Of a stretch of 64,000 nt of DNA, positions 22,471-35,058 are shown piece by piece; within the stretch, counting starts at the first letter, position 1, and every line of letters starts with the position of its first letter. The DNA is from Saururus chinensis. Taxonomy: Eukaryota; Streptophyta; Magnoliopsida; Piperales; Saururaceae. Location of the stretch: positions 38,069,057-38,133,056 of the forward strand of contig CP141148.1 in assembly GCA_035235625.1 (NCBI GenBank), in the 5' to 3' direction. Both the position numbers and the translations under genes were made by a program. The notes beneath the pieces are model-generated. The model ran no database searches. It was not told the origin of the DNA and was given only the letters and a program-made list of their open reading frames with translations.

Positions 22471-25400
22471 TGATGCCAAAGTCAGTGGTTAAGGCAAGCG
22501 GGGTGACCCTCATGCTGACAAAGATGTTGAAAATGTTGTTGCGTGTGGATGCTGTGGAGGAGCAACTAGCGTCCCTTGCAACCAATTTCGACAAGCTAGA
22601 TGACAGGGTTCACTCCCTAGAAGCGTGGGAGCAAAGGAACCATGATTTTAGCTTGGAGAATCATGAGCTGATCAACAAGCTTCGTGATGATGTGCAAGTA
22701 TCTGTCGCTTCTTTAATGGAAAAGATTCTTGGCTTGGCAGCCCAGGTGTCGGTCTTCATGCGCAATACCGCTCTCCAAGAACCACTTGTTGTGATGGGCA
22801 AACAAAGATGCCCTAAAGTGTCAGAGTCCACACTATACAGTGGGGCAAGAGATGCTAAGAAATTCAAAAAAAATTTGTTCGATATGGAACAATACCTTCG
22901 AGTTATTAACCAAGAGACTGAAGAGGCAAAAGTGGCTATGGCCGCGATGTATTTGTACAATGCCAAGCTATGGTGAGGACTAAGTATGATGAGATGACGA
23001 GAGGCCTAGTCCGGATTGAGACATGGGAGGAGCTGAAGAGTCAACTCAAGACTCAATTTCTTCCTAAAAATGTTGAGTTCATTGCTCGGAGAAACCTTAG
23101 ACATCTCCAACAAACTGGGACTATTTGGGAATATGCTAAGTAATTTTTCGCCCTCATGTTGGATATTCGTGACATGTCCAAAAAAGACAAGCTATTTTTC
23201 TTTTTGGAAGGACTTAAACTGTGGGTTCAGACTGAACTAAACAGGCGAGGTGTAAAAGATTTGACCACCGCCGTTATAGAAGCAGAGTGCCTTACTAACT
23301 ATACTAATGAAGGCGGCTCGAAAAGGAACACCACCAACTAGAGGGATAATCGATATGATCAGAAAGACCAAGGGCCATTCACTAGGGGTCAAGATAAAGG
23401 CAAGGGCAAGATGGGTGAGAGGAAGCCTTTTTACATGAGCGAGGAACAAAGGATAGATAACACAACATTTCAACCTTGCAAGTTTACATGTTTCCTTTGT
23501 GGTGGTCCGCACACTGTTCGAGATTGCCAACAGAAAAAAGAGCTTAATGCCCTATATGCCCGACTATCACATTCCAAAGCTGTCAATGAAGGGGCATCTA
23601 GCGATGTGGATGTTGAACCAAAAATAGGGGCATTACGATTACTCAATTCACTTAAGGGACAAGATATAACAAAACCCTATCAGGCTAAGAGTTTGATGTA
23701 TATTGGGATTCGGTTAAATAGAGTCCCAACTCAAGTCATGGTTGATACTGGAGCTACTCACACCTTCGTCTCCAACAATGAGATCAAGCACCTTGGGTTA
23801 CAGTTGGTAAAAGACTCCAGCCAGATGAAGGCCGTGAACTCCAAAACTCACCCTATTATGGTTGTTCGCTTGCATGATTTCAGGTTATCCTTGGGATGGA
23901 CTTTTTACAAGGTGCAAGTGTTGTGTCGATGTCGCACCTAGGATCGGTATGCATGTTCAACAAATCTAGCTCATGCATGGTACCAGTCATTCAGAAGGAC
24001 AAGCCCGAGACTAAATACTTATCAGTCATGCAACTTGATAAGGGCTTGAGGAATGGTAAGTCCACTTACATTGTAGCCATGCGAATGGAGGATCAATCAC
24101 CAGATGACGGACCTACTCATCCAGAAGTTAAGGCGGTCCTTTCGAAATATGTGGATGTGATGCCGAAAGCCTTACCCAAACACCTCCCACCAAGGAAAGC
24201 TATTGATCATCAAATAGAGTTAGAACCAGGTGCTAAGCCTCCAGCTCGTGCCCCGTATTAAATGGCACCACTTGAGCTTGCGGAATTGTGAAGAGAACTT
24301 GATGAGCTCCTTAAAGCAGGTTTCATCTGCTCCGCTAAGGCACCCTTTGGATCTCCAGTCCTCTTCCAAAAGAAACATGATGGAAGCTTGTGTTTGTGTA
24401 TTGATTACTGTACTCTCAACAAATTGACAATGAAGAACAAATATCCCCTTCCGCTCATTGCAATACTCTTTGATCAACTGGGAGATGCTTGATACTTCTC
24501 GAAGTTGGATCTACAATCTGGGTATTATCAAGTTAGAATTGCCGAGGGGGATGAGGTGAAGACTACTTGCGTTACCTGCTATGGAGCCTTTGAGTTCCTT
24601 GTCAAGCCTTTTGGACTAACGAATGCACTGGCTACATTTTGCACTCTAATGAACGATATTTTTCGTGAGTTCCTCGACAAGTTCATGGTTGTCTACATAG
24701 ATGACATTGTCATATACGTCAAGACTTTAGCAGAGCATGTTGAACATCCAAAGGTTGTTTTTGAAATCCTCCAGCTCAATTAGTTGTACGTCAAGTTGGA
24801 GAAATGTTCTTTTGCTAAGGAGGAGATCTTATTCTTGGGACACACCATTAGAGATGGACAAGTCCGCATGGATACATCGAAGTTTCACGCAATTGGGAGC
24901 TTTCCTTGGTCTGGATATTACTATCGGCGGTTCATTCAGAGGTACTCACAAAAAGCCACCCCTTTGACAAACTTACTCAAAAAAGACCGTCCTTGGTGCT
25001 GGTCGGAGAAATGTTAAATGGCCTTCGCTTAGCTGAAGAAGGTTGTGACTGAAGACCCTGTACTCCGCCTCCCTGATTACATGAAACCCTTTGAAATGCA
25101 AATGGATGCCTCTGATTATGCCATAGGAGGTATTTTGGGTCTATGGCCACCCGGTAGCTTTAGAGAATCGCAAACTGAATGAGACTGAGCGAAGGTATAC
25201 CATACAAGAGAAAGAGATGACAACTATCATGCATTGTCTTCACACTTAGTGACATTATTTGTTGGGTTCTCAATTTGTTGTCAAGACTAACAATATTGTT
25301 GCTAGCTACTTCTAAACCCAGAATAAGCTCTCCCTAAAACAAGCTCGTTGCAGGATTTCCTTCTCGAATTCAACTTCACTCTGGAATACAAACCTGGCAG

Positions 25401-26949
25401 AGACAACAATGTCACCGATGCTCTGAGTCAGAAGGCTAAGTCTAATGATCTTGCCACCGTAGAGTTGAACAAGTTGGGCCATGTCAGCCAGTGTAGAAGC
25501 GATCTACATGCTCGAATTCGGGTTGTACTAGATAAAGATACCTTGGAATCCTCTCTTCTCCAGCAAGTCACTAATGGAAAAACTCACAAGTTTTGGGTGG
25601 AAGATGGACTACTAATGACAAAGGGGAAGCATCTTTACGTGCTAAAGGTTGGCAACCTTAGGAAGGATCTCCTTATAGAATGTCAAACACACTGTGGGCC
25701 GGACATCTAGGTATCCATCACACCTTGACTCTATTGAAAAGGGGGTACTATTGGCCTCACATGGGGCAACGATGTCGAAGAGTATGTCCGCACTTGCCTC
25801 AAGTGCCAACAGGATAAGGTTGAACGGGACAAATCGTGTGGTCTTCTAGAACCACTACCAATGCCAGATGGGTCATGGGAGAGTGTCTCCCTAGACTTCA
25901 TCTCCTCTTCACCAAGGGTCGGCGACTATGGATTGATCTTGGTTGTGGTCAATCGCTTCTCAAAATATGCTACTTTCATTCTAGCGTCGAAGTATTGTAC
26001 GGATGAAGAAGCGACACACTTATTCCTCAAAAATATTGTCAAACTTTGGGGCATACCGCGAACCAATGTGAGTGACTGTGATGCATGGTTTACCTGTCGT
26101 TTCTAGATAGAGTTATTCAAGTTGTTGGGTTCAAAGTAAAATTTCTCCTCTAGCATGCATCCCCAAACAGATGGTCAGACTGAACACATCAATGTCATCC
26201 TCGAAGAGTACCTTCTCCACTTCATCAGTGTCAATCAAAAGAATTGGGCGAACCTGCTCAATATTGCCCAATTCTCCTATAACCTCCAACGGAGTTCTCC
26301 CACCAACCATAGTCCCTTTGAGCTGGCTATTGGGTGTCAACCGGCAACACCATTTATTTTAGCATTTCCCACGTCTGCCTTCCACCTAACAAAGGATTGG
26401 CACCTCCAAACAGACATTACAAAGGCCTATATCGAAAAAGACGCCCGCAGAGCAAAGAAGTGGGCCGACTTAGGCCGAAAGCCTTACACATTCAAGGTGG
26501 GAAATTTGGTTATTATCAAACTGAATCTAGCCCCATTAAAGATATTCTGACAACTCCACCGTGGTCTCGTTCGCAAGTATGAAGGTCTCATCCCCATCAC
26601 TAAGTGGGTTGAGAAAGACTCTTATCAAGTACAGTTACCAGCCTGGATGCAGGTCCACCAAACCTTCCATGTCAGTTGTCTCAAGCCATATCATGCCGAT
26701 GCTGAAGACCCCTCTAGAAACAAGATTGATCACGACAACCCGAAAGTAACCTTTGATGTTCGAGTCTTAGAAGAAGTCTTGGCAGATCGCGAAGTTCTCA
26801 GCGACAAAGAACAAGTACGAGAATTCCTCATCAAGTGGCAGGGCCTTCCACATAGCTGGGAGCCCGAAGATGACCTCACCATTCAACAAATACAACATGC
26901 CAAAGCCTACCTCCAGGAGCAGTGTCAACAAAGACGTCAACATAATTGA
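22471..26949 (+). pseudogene. Degenerate gag-pol of the chromovirus
   Basis: Gag (from about 22471) carries a coiled-coil-like stretch and reaches a stop at 22973; capsid sequence continues downstream in another frame. A CCHC zinc knuckle (CFLCGGPHTVRDC) lies near 23490-23530. The protease motif VDTGATHTF is at about 23740. Reverse transcriptase covers roughly 24240-24780, with YIDD near 24697. An RNase H remnant (MQMDASDYAIGG) is near 25100. Integrase covers about 25690-26400, with a broken zinc-binding region, LDFI and HPQTDGQTEH. A chromodomain with FLIKWQGLPHSWEPEDDL is at about 26750-26900. Many stops and frameshifts leave it unable to make a functional polyprotein. Chromodomains are known to bias integration toward particular chromatin. 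Confidence 0.9.
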
Positions 26950-26960
26950 GTGGGGGAGAA

Positions 26961-27404
26961 TGTCACAAACCTAGTCCGAACACCCTTGTAAATACATTGT
27001 AAATACCTTTTAATGTCTTTCTTTATGTTTTTATGTATTTTTCTTTACTTTTATGTAACCATACTCGTAGAGCCACTTTGGCTGCTACTCTAGCAATATT
27101 CAAAAAATCTCTTAAGTTATATAGGGGGAGGGTAGTGTTTGTGTGGTTGGCTAATGTGTTTTGCACCCATTGCTTTGTAAACGCGTTGATAGTAAATGCA
27201 ATCCATCTTCATGCTTGTATTCATTTCTTTCTTTGCAATGTGTCACTCCCGTTCCCTTACCTCTTGCTTTGTAAGGCCCTTCTCACGTGATCCGCATAGC
27301 GCCTTGCCAGCAAGAACTCTTATCGCATTTGAAAGGATTACTTGCCAGGCGAAAAGCCTTCTAAGTGCCGCACGATAACCTTTCCATCGAGTAGGGTCAC
27401 GACA
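26961..27404 (+). repeat. 3' LTR of the chromovirus
   Basis: 444 bp starting TGTCACAA right after the purine tract and ending CACGACA. It pairs with 21968-22412. Confidence 0.88.
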
Positions 27405-27590
27405 GTATGTTAGCATCAGTGTGAGATTGACATGTACACTCTAGCATATATTAGTGTGATGCCAATGTATACTAGAGTGTGCAACATTGATATTAAATAT
27501 TAATGATTCCCAAACATTTCTTACTCTGGGCTCATGATAAGTAAGTGAGAAACATTAAAAACTCTTCCTAATTTGCCACGGGAAGCTTTA
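27405..27590. repeat. Right part of the interrupted terminal-inverted-repeat element
   Basis: It contains an internal hairpin (GTACACTCTAGCATA against its near-complement TATACTAGAGTGTGC, about 27434-27482) and ends in an inverted copy of the GAAGTGTTTTTTAT motif seen left of the chromovirus. It is probably the other half of the pre-existing element. Confidence 0.4.
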
Positions 27591-27633
27591 ATTGTTGGGA
27601 GCTATAGCTTTTGTCTACATATCCCCTATATCC

Positions 27634-27724
27634 TTCAATGGATTCCTTAATGTCACAGGGAGTATATTTTTCAATGAATTCCTTAATGTCACAGGGAGTA
27701 TAATCTTCAATGAATTCCTTAATG
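27634..27724. repeat. Tandem repeat, period 36 bp, about 2.5 copies
   Basis: Units start TTCAATG at 27634, 27670 and 27706 and continue AATTCCTTAATGTCACAGGG. The third copy is partial. Confidence 0.88.
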
Positions 27725-29154
27725 GAGTATATTCCCTATAATATTATGAATATGTGACTAAGAAACAGAGTGCGTATATCCCTTGCTTCTAGTAATTTAT
27801 TTTTGGGCAGATTCTTGCACTTAGCCCCCAATGAGTCAAAATTGCTTATAGCCCCATTTCCAATTGAAAACTACACATAACCCCTATTGTCTATTAAATA
27901 CTTTGTACATAATCCCCCTCCTTCTAAAAATCAGATTTAAATTATTTTAAGACGATATTACCATTATCTATTAATAGCATATGCTCTTAATTCAGAAAGC
28001 CTTACATAGAAGTTTGTGGTTATACACACATTTATTAATATGTAGAGTGAAGATGCATGCATGCCATCAAATTAAAATTTTTAAGATAATTTTGCCATTA
28101 GAGATTTGTTCTTGTAGATTAATAGTTTTCTCCTCAAGTTAGACATTATCATAATACTTTTCTTACTCAGGAGACAGAAGACAAGGGCCGAAAGAGATAA
28201 AAATAGACGATCTAAAGGAGTTAAGAAATGTACGTATAATAACAAATTTGTATGAAATATTTTCTGAATAAAGAGCATATGCTATTAACTAATAAGGGTA
28301 AAACTATTTTAAAACAATTTAAATTTATTTTGCTGTTGAATTTCAATAGGTGACATAGGTTATCAGGTATGTAATTAAATTAAAATAGTTTGACAAAAGG
28401 CTAGTTCTAGTAATTAAAAATCCGATTTGATGAAAATAAAATGCACTGGGCCTTAATTCTGAAAAGATTTACTTTTGTAAGTGCCACCAAACATTTGTCC
28501 AAAAAAATAGAAAAATATTTTGACGACGTCAATATTCACGCGTCAAAACTTTACTTCATTGTCTTCCACACTATTTATAAGTGAGGCCCAATTTTTATAC
28601 GTGTAAAGATGATAAAATAAAGTTTGACAAGCGAATCTTTATTACTCTGAAAAAGGTTTCAAATAAAAGACAAACCATCCAACGAAAACCAACCAGTGGA
28701 ATCATTAATTAGGACACACACTTACTTTTTTACTTACATTAAAGGCGAATTGAGTAACAACTGAACTTAGTTGTCAGGCCACAAAGGCAACTGTGGATTC
28801 TTGGTAGATAAATATTGTTATATTATTGAAATTTGTGGGAAATGTTTTTCCTGGCTTATAATACAACCTCTCAATATGGTCACCTAAAGCTATATACTAT
28901 ATTAGGTTTCTATATACCATTCTAAGACCCTTGTATACCCTGTCAACGGACTGGGTTATACCGCCCGGTCAGGCTGGACACTTTTTTTATTATTTCTTGC
29001 TGACAGTGTAAGTAGTGACTTGTTTAATACTCTATAAAAGGAACAAACATCTACGTGGACCAACTCTCACCGCCAACATGCTGCTGTTAATAAGACCCAT
29101 GTGATATTGACATTTTGTCATCAATATAAAGTCATTCTTAAAGTTGTCTGTCTA

Positions 29155-29362
29155 CAGTTCCTTTATTTTGTTACATGTCTTATATTTATATTAAAAATTA
29201 ATATTTTTTATTAAAAAATAAAATCTATATCTATTCTAATAAAAAAATTAAACTTATAATATTTTTTAAGTATTAAATTATTTAAATTTAATAAAATATA
29301 GTTATTAATATGAAACAATTTTTTCTTCAAATAGAGCTATTAAATTAGTTCGAAAGGAGTAT
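29155..29362. mobile_element. Stowaway-like MITE, diverged
   Basis: The left end reads AGTTCCTTTATTTTG. The right end on the other strand reads ATACTCCTTTCGAACTAATT. The interior is AT-rich and non-coding with the shared TTATTAATATGAAAC landmark. The inverted ends match loosely. Confidence 0.4.
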
Positions 29363-30369
29363 ATTGGTTGAAATTTATGAAATAATATGGCAGGGGAGAT
29401 TAGTTTTATGCTCTTTTTACCGTCGGATTAAGATTTGTTGGCTCATACATTTTTTATTATTATTTATTATTCAACGGCAAGTTGCGTGATGTATCTGATA
29501 TAGCCCGTGAAATCTGCCTTCTTTTTTTATTTCTGTTAAATAAACATCATCCGTCTCTTTTATAGGATGCAGGCAATTAGAAAATAGGGAGAAATTATTC
29601 AATGCTACCTTCTGTTTTAGACTATTAGGTGGACGTGCTCCCAATTTACAGACATTGATGTCGAGGAGGATAAGATAACACACATTAGTACTAATGTACT
29701 TATACTAACATGCGTCAGAATAAATTCTATGTAGCAATCTGAGAGCACTAAATAATTTTCTTAATGAAAAGAAGAGCTAATACTAATAAGAAAAATACTT
29801 TCTTGACTACTTGATAAACTTACTTGTTCTTCCAAAGGACCATTTATAAGTAAAACTCACTTTTCTGGACTCAATAATCGAATTTTTAGATAATGAAGTA
29901 GGTTCATCGGGAATGAAACCGAACGCCAATGTGGCGTAGTAATGATGTGATGGTGTCTCTCTATCTGGTTTTCTCTTCTAGGAGTTGGAGACTTGTTAGC
30001 ACGTACGTGAAGATTATTTAGCAGCCCATGCAATGCACGTGGGCATCTCGTTTTTCCTCCGATTCTCTCCACTCTCGCTAAAGTTAGGACTGGAGTAGTG
30101 GGACTTTTGTCCAGTACTACACTGACGGGTAAGCCGGCGATTAAATTAGTTTCATCATTTCATCCTATTTAATCACATCTGTTTGATTGGCGTTAATGCT
30201 CGTTATGATTTTTGTTATTAGTTGGTTAGTTATGCATTAGTTCCTTGTCAAACCAGTGGGATCATGAGCTGCCTGACCTTGATTTAATTAAGTAAAGGCT
30301 GATAGAGTATTTTTATTAGCAACAAAAGATAAAAATGAAGTAATATGTTTCTTCTTATTGTAAGTATAA

Positions 30370-30553
30370 TACTCCCTTGTTTTAAATTAATAATTTTATT
30401 TAACAAAAAATTTGTTATATATAAATGGCTTTATTTTGTTCAATCTAAGTGATTGGCACTTAAAAAATAGTATTATAAGGTTTTTTTGTTTAAAATGGGT
30501 TAGCTAATAATTTTTTTTTTTAAGTGTAACTATTAATATGAGACAGAGAGAAT
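30370..30553. mobile_element. Stowaway-like MITE
   Basis: It starts TACTCCCTTGTTTTAAATTA and ends ACTATTAATATGAGACAGAG followed by AGAATA. The ends are imperfect inverted repeats. A truncated relative follows at about 30787-30960, starting ACTCTCTCTATCTTACATTA. Confidence 0.5.
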
Positions 30554-31559
30554 ATATGTTTCTTTGAGACGTTGTCACACCTTTCAGTTCACTGAAATTT
30601 ATTTTCATTACTTAATGAACGAAGTTTAATTAGCCGGCTAATATCAGGTCTTAGTGACTTGTTCGGTGCTTGAATTTATCAACTTCCTTTTATTGACCAG
30701 TAACCAGGTGACATTAACATGACATACGAATTACTCCCGTCTCCGTTTGTGCAAGCCACCGCCACTGCAATTTTTGCATGCTAGAATGATTACTCTCTCT
30801 ATCTTACATTAATAATTTTATTTAACAAAAAAATTTATGTTATATTAATAACTTCATTTAGTTCAATTTAAATGAGTATTTAAAAAAATATCATGTCTGA
30901 GAGGTAGGTTAACCATTTAGTAAAAATTATTTTTTTAAAATATAATTATTAATACATGTTATGAGTGGCACACGGCGCTTCACCACCTAGTCCCCAACTC
31001 AGAAATTTTCCGGTTCCAAATCAAACACAGCAGTCAAAGACCACCCTCCTCCCTCTTTTAATATCAATGGTTACATATAAAAAATAATATTTTTTATTAA
31101 ATAATAAAATTCATATTTAAGAGAAAAAAATAAAATTATGATTTTTTTTAAGTACTTTACTAAGCTATTAATATGGAACAAATTTATTTGTCAAGGAGTA
31201 TATGCATCAAATATTATAAATCGAAAAATCATGTTCTCTCTCCTATTAGGAATAAAGAAGTATGGAGTAGTCCGTCGTCAAAATTGATTGCCCAAAATTA
31301 AAAGAAAGCAAGAAAGAAAAAGTAGAATGAAATACGATGGATGATTCATACTCTCACGACGTACGCATTCACAGATTGCTTATTACAATATGAACAAATT
31401 CGTCCATACATTAATTAATAATGAAAGACAAAAATCACGAAAAAAATTTATCCAGGAAGGGCCAATTATCAAACCGATGGAAGAATTATTTAGACCACTC
31501 AGCCTGGCTCTCTCTAGCTACTTCCGAAGGATCCTGATATAGGAGAAGAAGAGAGCCGG

Positions 31560-33098
31560 TCAGCAGACGTGGACGCCATTTTCGGCGGTGGAGCCCAGGA
31601 GGAGGGCATCGGCGTGCTCCTGCACCAACTTCCAGGTCGCGTTGACATGGTGCTCCTCCGTGAGGGTGGCACCCACCGCGAACCGAATCATGTATATTCC
31701 CCCCACCACCGCGTGCGTCATGTACGCCTTGCCCGACGAGTTGATCGACTCCAGCAGCTTCCTGTTCAGCTCGTTCGCCTCCTCTTCCCCGTCCGAGCCC
31801 TGCGACTGCGGGAGCAGGCGGAAGCAGACCATGGCGAAGGTCCGGGGCACCACCTCCTCGAACCTCCTGTCCTGCCTCACCAGCCCTTCGAACGTCTTTG
31901 CCATCTTCACGTGGCTCCTCAGGAAGTTGCGCAGGTTGGCCACCCCATAGCTCCTCATCACCATCCACAGCTTCAGCGCCCTGAACCTCCTGCTTAGCGC
32001 TATCTGCCAGTCCTTGTAATCAACAACCTGCTTCGACTCGGTGGCCTTGTTCCGGAGATACTCGGGGTTGGTAGAGAGGGCCTTCACCAGGGCGCTGGGG
32101 TCCTTGACCCACATGCAGCAGCAGTCGAGGGTGGTGAAGAACCACTTGTGGGCGTTGAGGCTGAAGGAGTCGGCATTTTCTACGCCGTCGATGAAGTGCC
32201 TGAACTCCGGGCATATGCAGGCGCTTCCAGCGTAGGCCGCGTCAACGTGCACCCACATGCCATAGTCCTTGGCTACCTCGCAGAGGGGCCCCACCGGGTC
32301 CACCGCCGTGGAGGATGTGGTTCCCACGGTGGCGCAGAGGAAGAGCGGGAGGAGGCCGTTGGCCAGGTCTTGCTCGACGGCGGCGCGGAGACTGTCAGGC
32401 GCTAGCCCAAAGTTATCAGACTTGTAGGTCTTGACGGCGCGGAAGTTGGCGGGGTTGATGCCGGCTATCTGGGCGGCCTTCTGAAGGGCGCAGTGGGTCT
32501 GATCGGATCCGTAGACGACGAGGCGTCCGATGTGCTCGCGGCCGATACGGTTCAGGAGGCGGTCGCGGGCGGCAGTGAGGGTGCAGAGGATGCCCTCGCA
32601 GGTGGTGCCCTGGAGGACTCCGCCGCCGCCACCGGAGAAGTGGAAGGCACTGGGGAGCTTGAGCATCTTGGCGAACCAGTCCATGACGATGGTCTCCAGC
32701 TCCGTGGCGGCCGGGGAGCTCATCCAGTTGAAGCCTACGACGTTGAATCCGGTGCTGAGCATCTCCCCCAGGAAGCCAGCGGTGCTGCCGCTGGAGGGGA
32801 AGTAGGCGTAGTAGTTTGGGCTCTGCCAGTGGGTGATGCCGGGGACAATGTGGGACTGGACGTCCTCGAGAATGGACTCAATGGTCTCGGGGTGGTTGGG
32901 TGCGGAGTCCGGGAGGAGCTTCTTGAGGTACCCTGGCTCCACCTGGCTGCGGACCGGGTACTTCTCGACCTCCCGGTAGTAGTCGGCAAGGAAATCGATG
33001 ACCATATGGCCCTGCTTCCGGAACTCGTCCGGGTCCATGGGGTTCAGCTGCAGGGCAGCTTGGTTGTTCTCCAAGACGTCGGCGTGGAGGCTGCCCAT
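31560..33098 (-). CDS. TYDC: Aromatic L-amino acid decarboxylase, tyrosine/DOPA decarboxylase type
   Basis: This is a cytosolic PLP-dependent group II decarboxylase that converts tyrosine (or DOPA) to tyramine (or dopamine). The intronless gene encodes 512 residues. The start is the ATG at 33098 in context GCGATGGGC; the frame extends upstream only to a non-ATG codon, and MGSL is the usual start of plant relatives. Visible features are PYAYFP-type [13 protein letters not shown] (about 93-105), a glycine-rich loop (155-160), His202 that stacks on PLP, Asp286 in HVDAAYAG and the PLP lysine Lys318 in NAHKW. Tyr347 (NPEYL) sits where aldehyde synthases have Phe, so decarboxylation is expected. 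Ser369 (IALSRRF) sits where tryptophan decarboxylases have Gly, favouring tyrosine. Coding GC is very high. Substrate is inferred, not tested. Confidence 0.93.
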   Translation of the reverse strand: MGSLHADVLENNQAALQLNPMDPDEFRKQGHMVIDFLADYYREVEKYPVRSQVEPGYLKKLLPDSAPNHPETIESILEDVQSHIVPGITHWQSPNYYAYFPSSGSTAGFLGEMLSTGFNVVGFNWMSSPAATELETIVMDWFAKMLKLPSAFHFSGGGGGVLQGTTCEGILCTLTAARDRLLNRIGREHIGRLVVYGSDQTHCALQKAAQIAGINPANFRAVKTYKSDNFGLAPDSLRAAVEQDLANGLLPLFLCATVGTTSSTAVDPVGPLCEVAKDYGMWVHVDAAYAGSACICPEFRHFIDGVENADSFSLNAHKWFFTTLDCCCMWVKDPSALVKALSTNPEYLRNKATESKQVVDYKDWQIALSRRFRALKLWMVMRSYGVANLRNFLRSHVKMAKTFEGLVRQDRRFEEVVPRTFAMVCFRLLPQSQGSDGEEEANELNRKLLESINSSGKAYMTHAVVGGIYMIRFAVGATLTEEHHVNATWKLVQEHADALLLGSTAENGVHVC

Positions 33099-33285
33099 CG
33101 CAAGCTTATCTCTGTAGCTAAGCAAGCTAGCTCTGTAGCTCTGCGTAGAGATGAATTAATGTGAAGATGATGGAGGGAGGGAGGGGAGCTGGAGCAGAGG
33201 AGGAAGAAAGAGGAGGTAGAAAGAATGAAAGAATGAATAAGAACTGAGAAGCGGGGGATGGGCAGAGCAGGAGGGATGGGAAGGA

Positions 33286-33295
33286 CTTAAATAAG
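33286..33295 (-). promoter_or_regulatory. Probable TATA box of the decarboxylase gene
   Basis: The minus strand reads CTTATTTAAG about 190 bp upstream of the ATG at 33098. A CT-rich leader follows (purine-rich on the plus strand, 33165-33250), as in many plant 5' UTRs. Confidence 0.5.
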
Positions 33296-35058
33296 GGAAG
33301 AGGTGGTAAGAATGGTGGGGATGATGGAGGTCGCAGTCACGGATCGGGGGCTTGACCAACCTGCACAGGTGAACGCAATACCATTTGGAATTTTTGGGCA
33401 GCTTCGGTTGGTGAAATGGTGGGGTTGTTTCGGATCCGCGTCATTAACATCTTTTTTTTATTTTTTAACTCAAGATTTGAGGACCTGTGCCTGTGGTGGA
33501 CTATACGTATAAAATTGTAGTGCGTAGGTGAGGGCTGGCTGCTACAGAACTACGGGATAGAGGGGGGAAACTGGGAGGAAGTGGGAACGCCTTGCACAAA
33601 AACTCTAACCTGCATTGACAGACCCATTTTGTCAACTTAAAACGTGCATTTAGTCTGCATTGTTAGCCTTCTGGGCAGCCAGAGTCGCCTAAGGTGTGCG
33701 CTTAATTTTGTGATTGACTACTGCCTTGAGGACTCCCTACTACTCAGACCCGCGGTCTATTCTTCTACTTCTCATGCTTAATTTCTCTAGGTTGTACGTA
33801 TCTCAGTTTTAAGTGAAATGGCTCCCTGCTATTAATTTTTGTGTTTGTTTTATGCATCTCTTACCCACTATCACTAACTAAATTACCACTTAATTGCATT
33901 CCAAGATAAAAAAAAAATCTAAGTTTAGATCTTGGGCATTCCTAGACGTGCAAATAAAACCACGCCACTTGCAATTTATAAATTGCTTTTGTGTTGTTCC
34001 GGCCAATCTATGGAGTTGGCGAATCTTAAAGTCGCGTGGAAAATCGATGGCGAAGTCGCAGCTTGGTAGCGTTAGGTGAAGCTGATAGATACAGGCATAT
34101 ATGATATACCTCACTCAGATCTATCATTTGCTTCTATATATTTTTGTTCATCATTCAGTGATATCAATAAAACAGAGTACGTTTCCACTACTGTGTGAAG
34201 GAGAAGAATTTAGCTGAAAGCCTGAAATTTCACATGGGCTGCCAGGTTTATGATTAATAATAATGTGCAATGAATGACTCATTTAACCTCAGCACTTTAA
34301 AATATCAAAGCAGAATACGTTTCCAAAACTTCCACTTTAAAGACACTTGTGGTTCTTCCTTGTTATTTAGGTCCTTGCGTTTACTGCCTTGGAAGTAATG
34401 CATGTAATTCTGACAAACTGAGATCATAAAAAATTACTAGTACCTGTAACATATACTAGTTTGTAATATGAATTTTTTCAGTAGTTGAAATTACATTTGG
34501 TACTGTTTTCTCAAAATGTACTCTGCCATAGACTAGACTATATATATTATCCTTGATTACTTCCTTTTTTGTTTCTTTTTTTAGACTAACATATTACCTC
34601 TGAAACAACACTTGCATATGAAAGGGAAAAAAACCCACCAAGAGGGAAGACTGCCTCTCTCAAACCCTCGAAATAGATATAATTACCCTTGCATGGAAAT
34701 GGCGAGTAAGAAACCACAACGGCAAAGGGAAACTGCCTCTCTCAAGCCAAAGCCTCAACATTCAGGCCCTAATTTTTTTGTGTCCCTCAACTAAAATAAA
34801 ATTTTATTTTTTTACTTTATTCTCCTATATTTCTCTTTTTTTTTTCTTATACTTTTCTTAATATGTGAACCCATCCCTTTCTTTTCGGACAGTTCAACAA
34901 CAACTTTAACTCCTCTCATAGGCCCCTCACTAGTTATGGGCACAGCGGCTCACTAGCTATGGGCACAGGCCGACCGCAGCCGAATCCAACCAGGTTGTGG
35001 CCAATATACCGGCCACAGCAAGCTAACAATAACTAAATCTGACCAACATCATGCTAGT
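33296..35058. other. Intergenic region, decarboxylase promoter side
   Basis: The left few hundred bases are the presumed promoter. The rest is AT-rich with short open frames lacking recognisable domains. A 19-base motif GGGAAACTGCCTCTCTCAA and a near copy lie at about 34650 and 34730. No gene is supported. Confidence 0.5.

Larger units (their letters stand above)
21968..27404 (+). mobile_element. Ty3/gypsy chromovirus LTR retrotransposon, decayed
   Basis: A complete but inactive element. LTRs at 21968-22412 and 26961-27404 both begin TGTCA and end GACA. A primer binding site TTGGTATCAAAG (initiator-Met tRNA type) follows the 5' LTR at about 22414, and a purine tract TGGGGGAGAA (26951-26960) precedes the 3' LTR. 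Domain order is gag, zinc knuckle, protease, reverse transcriptase, RNase H, integrase and chromodomain, which defines a chromovirus. The LTRs differ by roughly one base in eight or nine by eye, mostly transitions, so the insertion is old. No clean target duplication is seen (CGTAA on the left, GTATG on the right). Confidence 0.9.
27591..31559. other. AT-rich intergenic region with MITE remnants
   Basis: No gene is convincing. It includes a 36-bp tandem repeat (27634-27724) and several MITEs or MITE fragments (29155-29362, 30370-30553, about 30787-30960 and about 31065-31205). These share AATAATTTTATTT and ACTATTAATA(T) landmarks and belong to one Stowaway-like group. The right end should contain the 3' UTR of the decarboxylase gene. 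Confidence 0.55.

Noticed and set aside
31486..31997. Several other long frames overlapping the 3' end of the decarboxylase gene
   Set aside because: They are shadows of the GC-rich coding sequence, with low-complexity Gly/Arg/Glu-rich products.
32493..33164. A 223-codon plus-strand open frame
   Set aside because: It is antisense to the decarboxylase gene and results from that gene's high GC at third positions. It has no recognisable domain.
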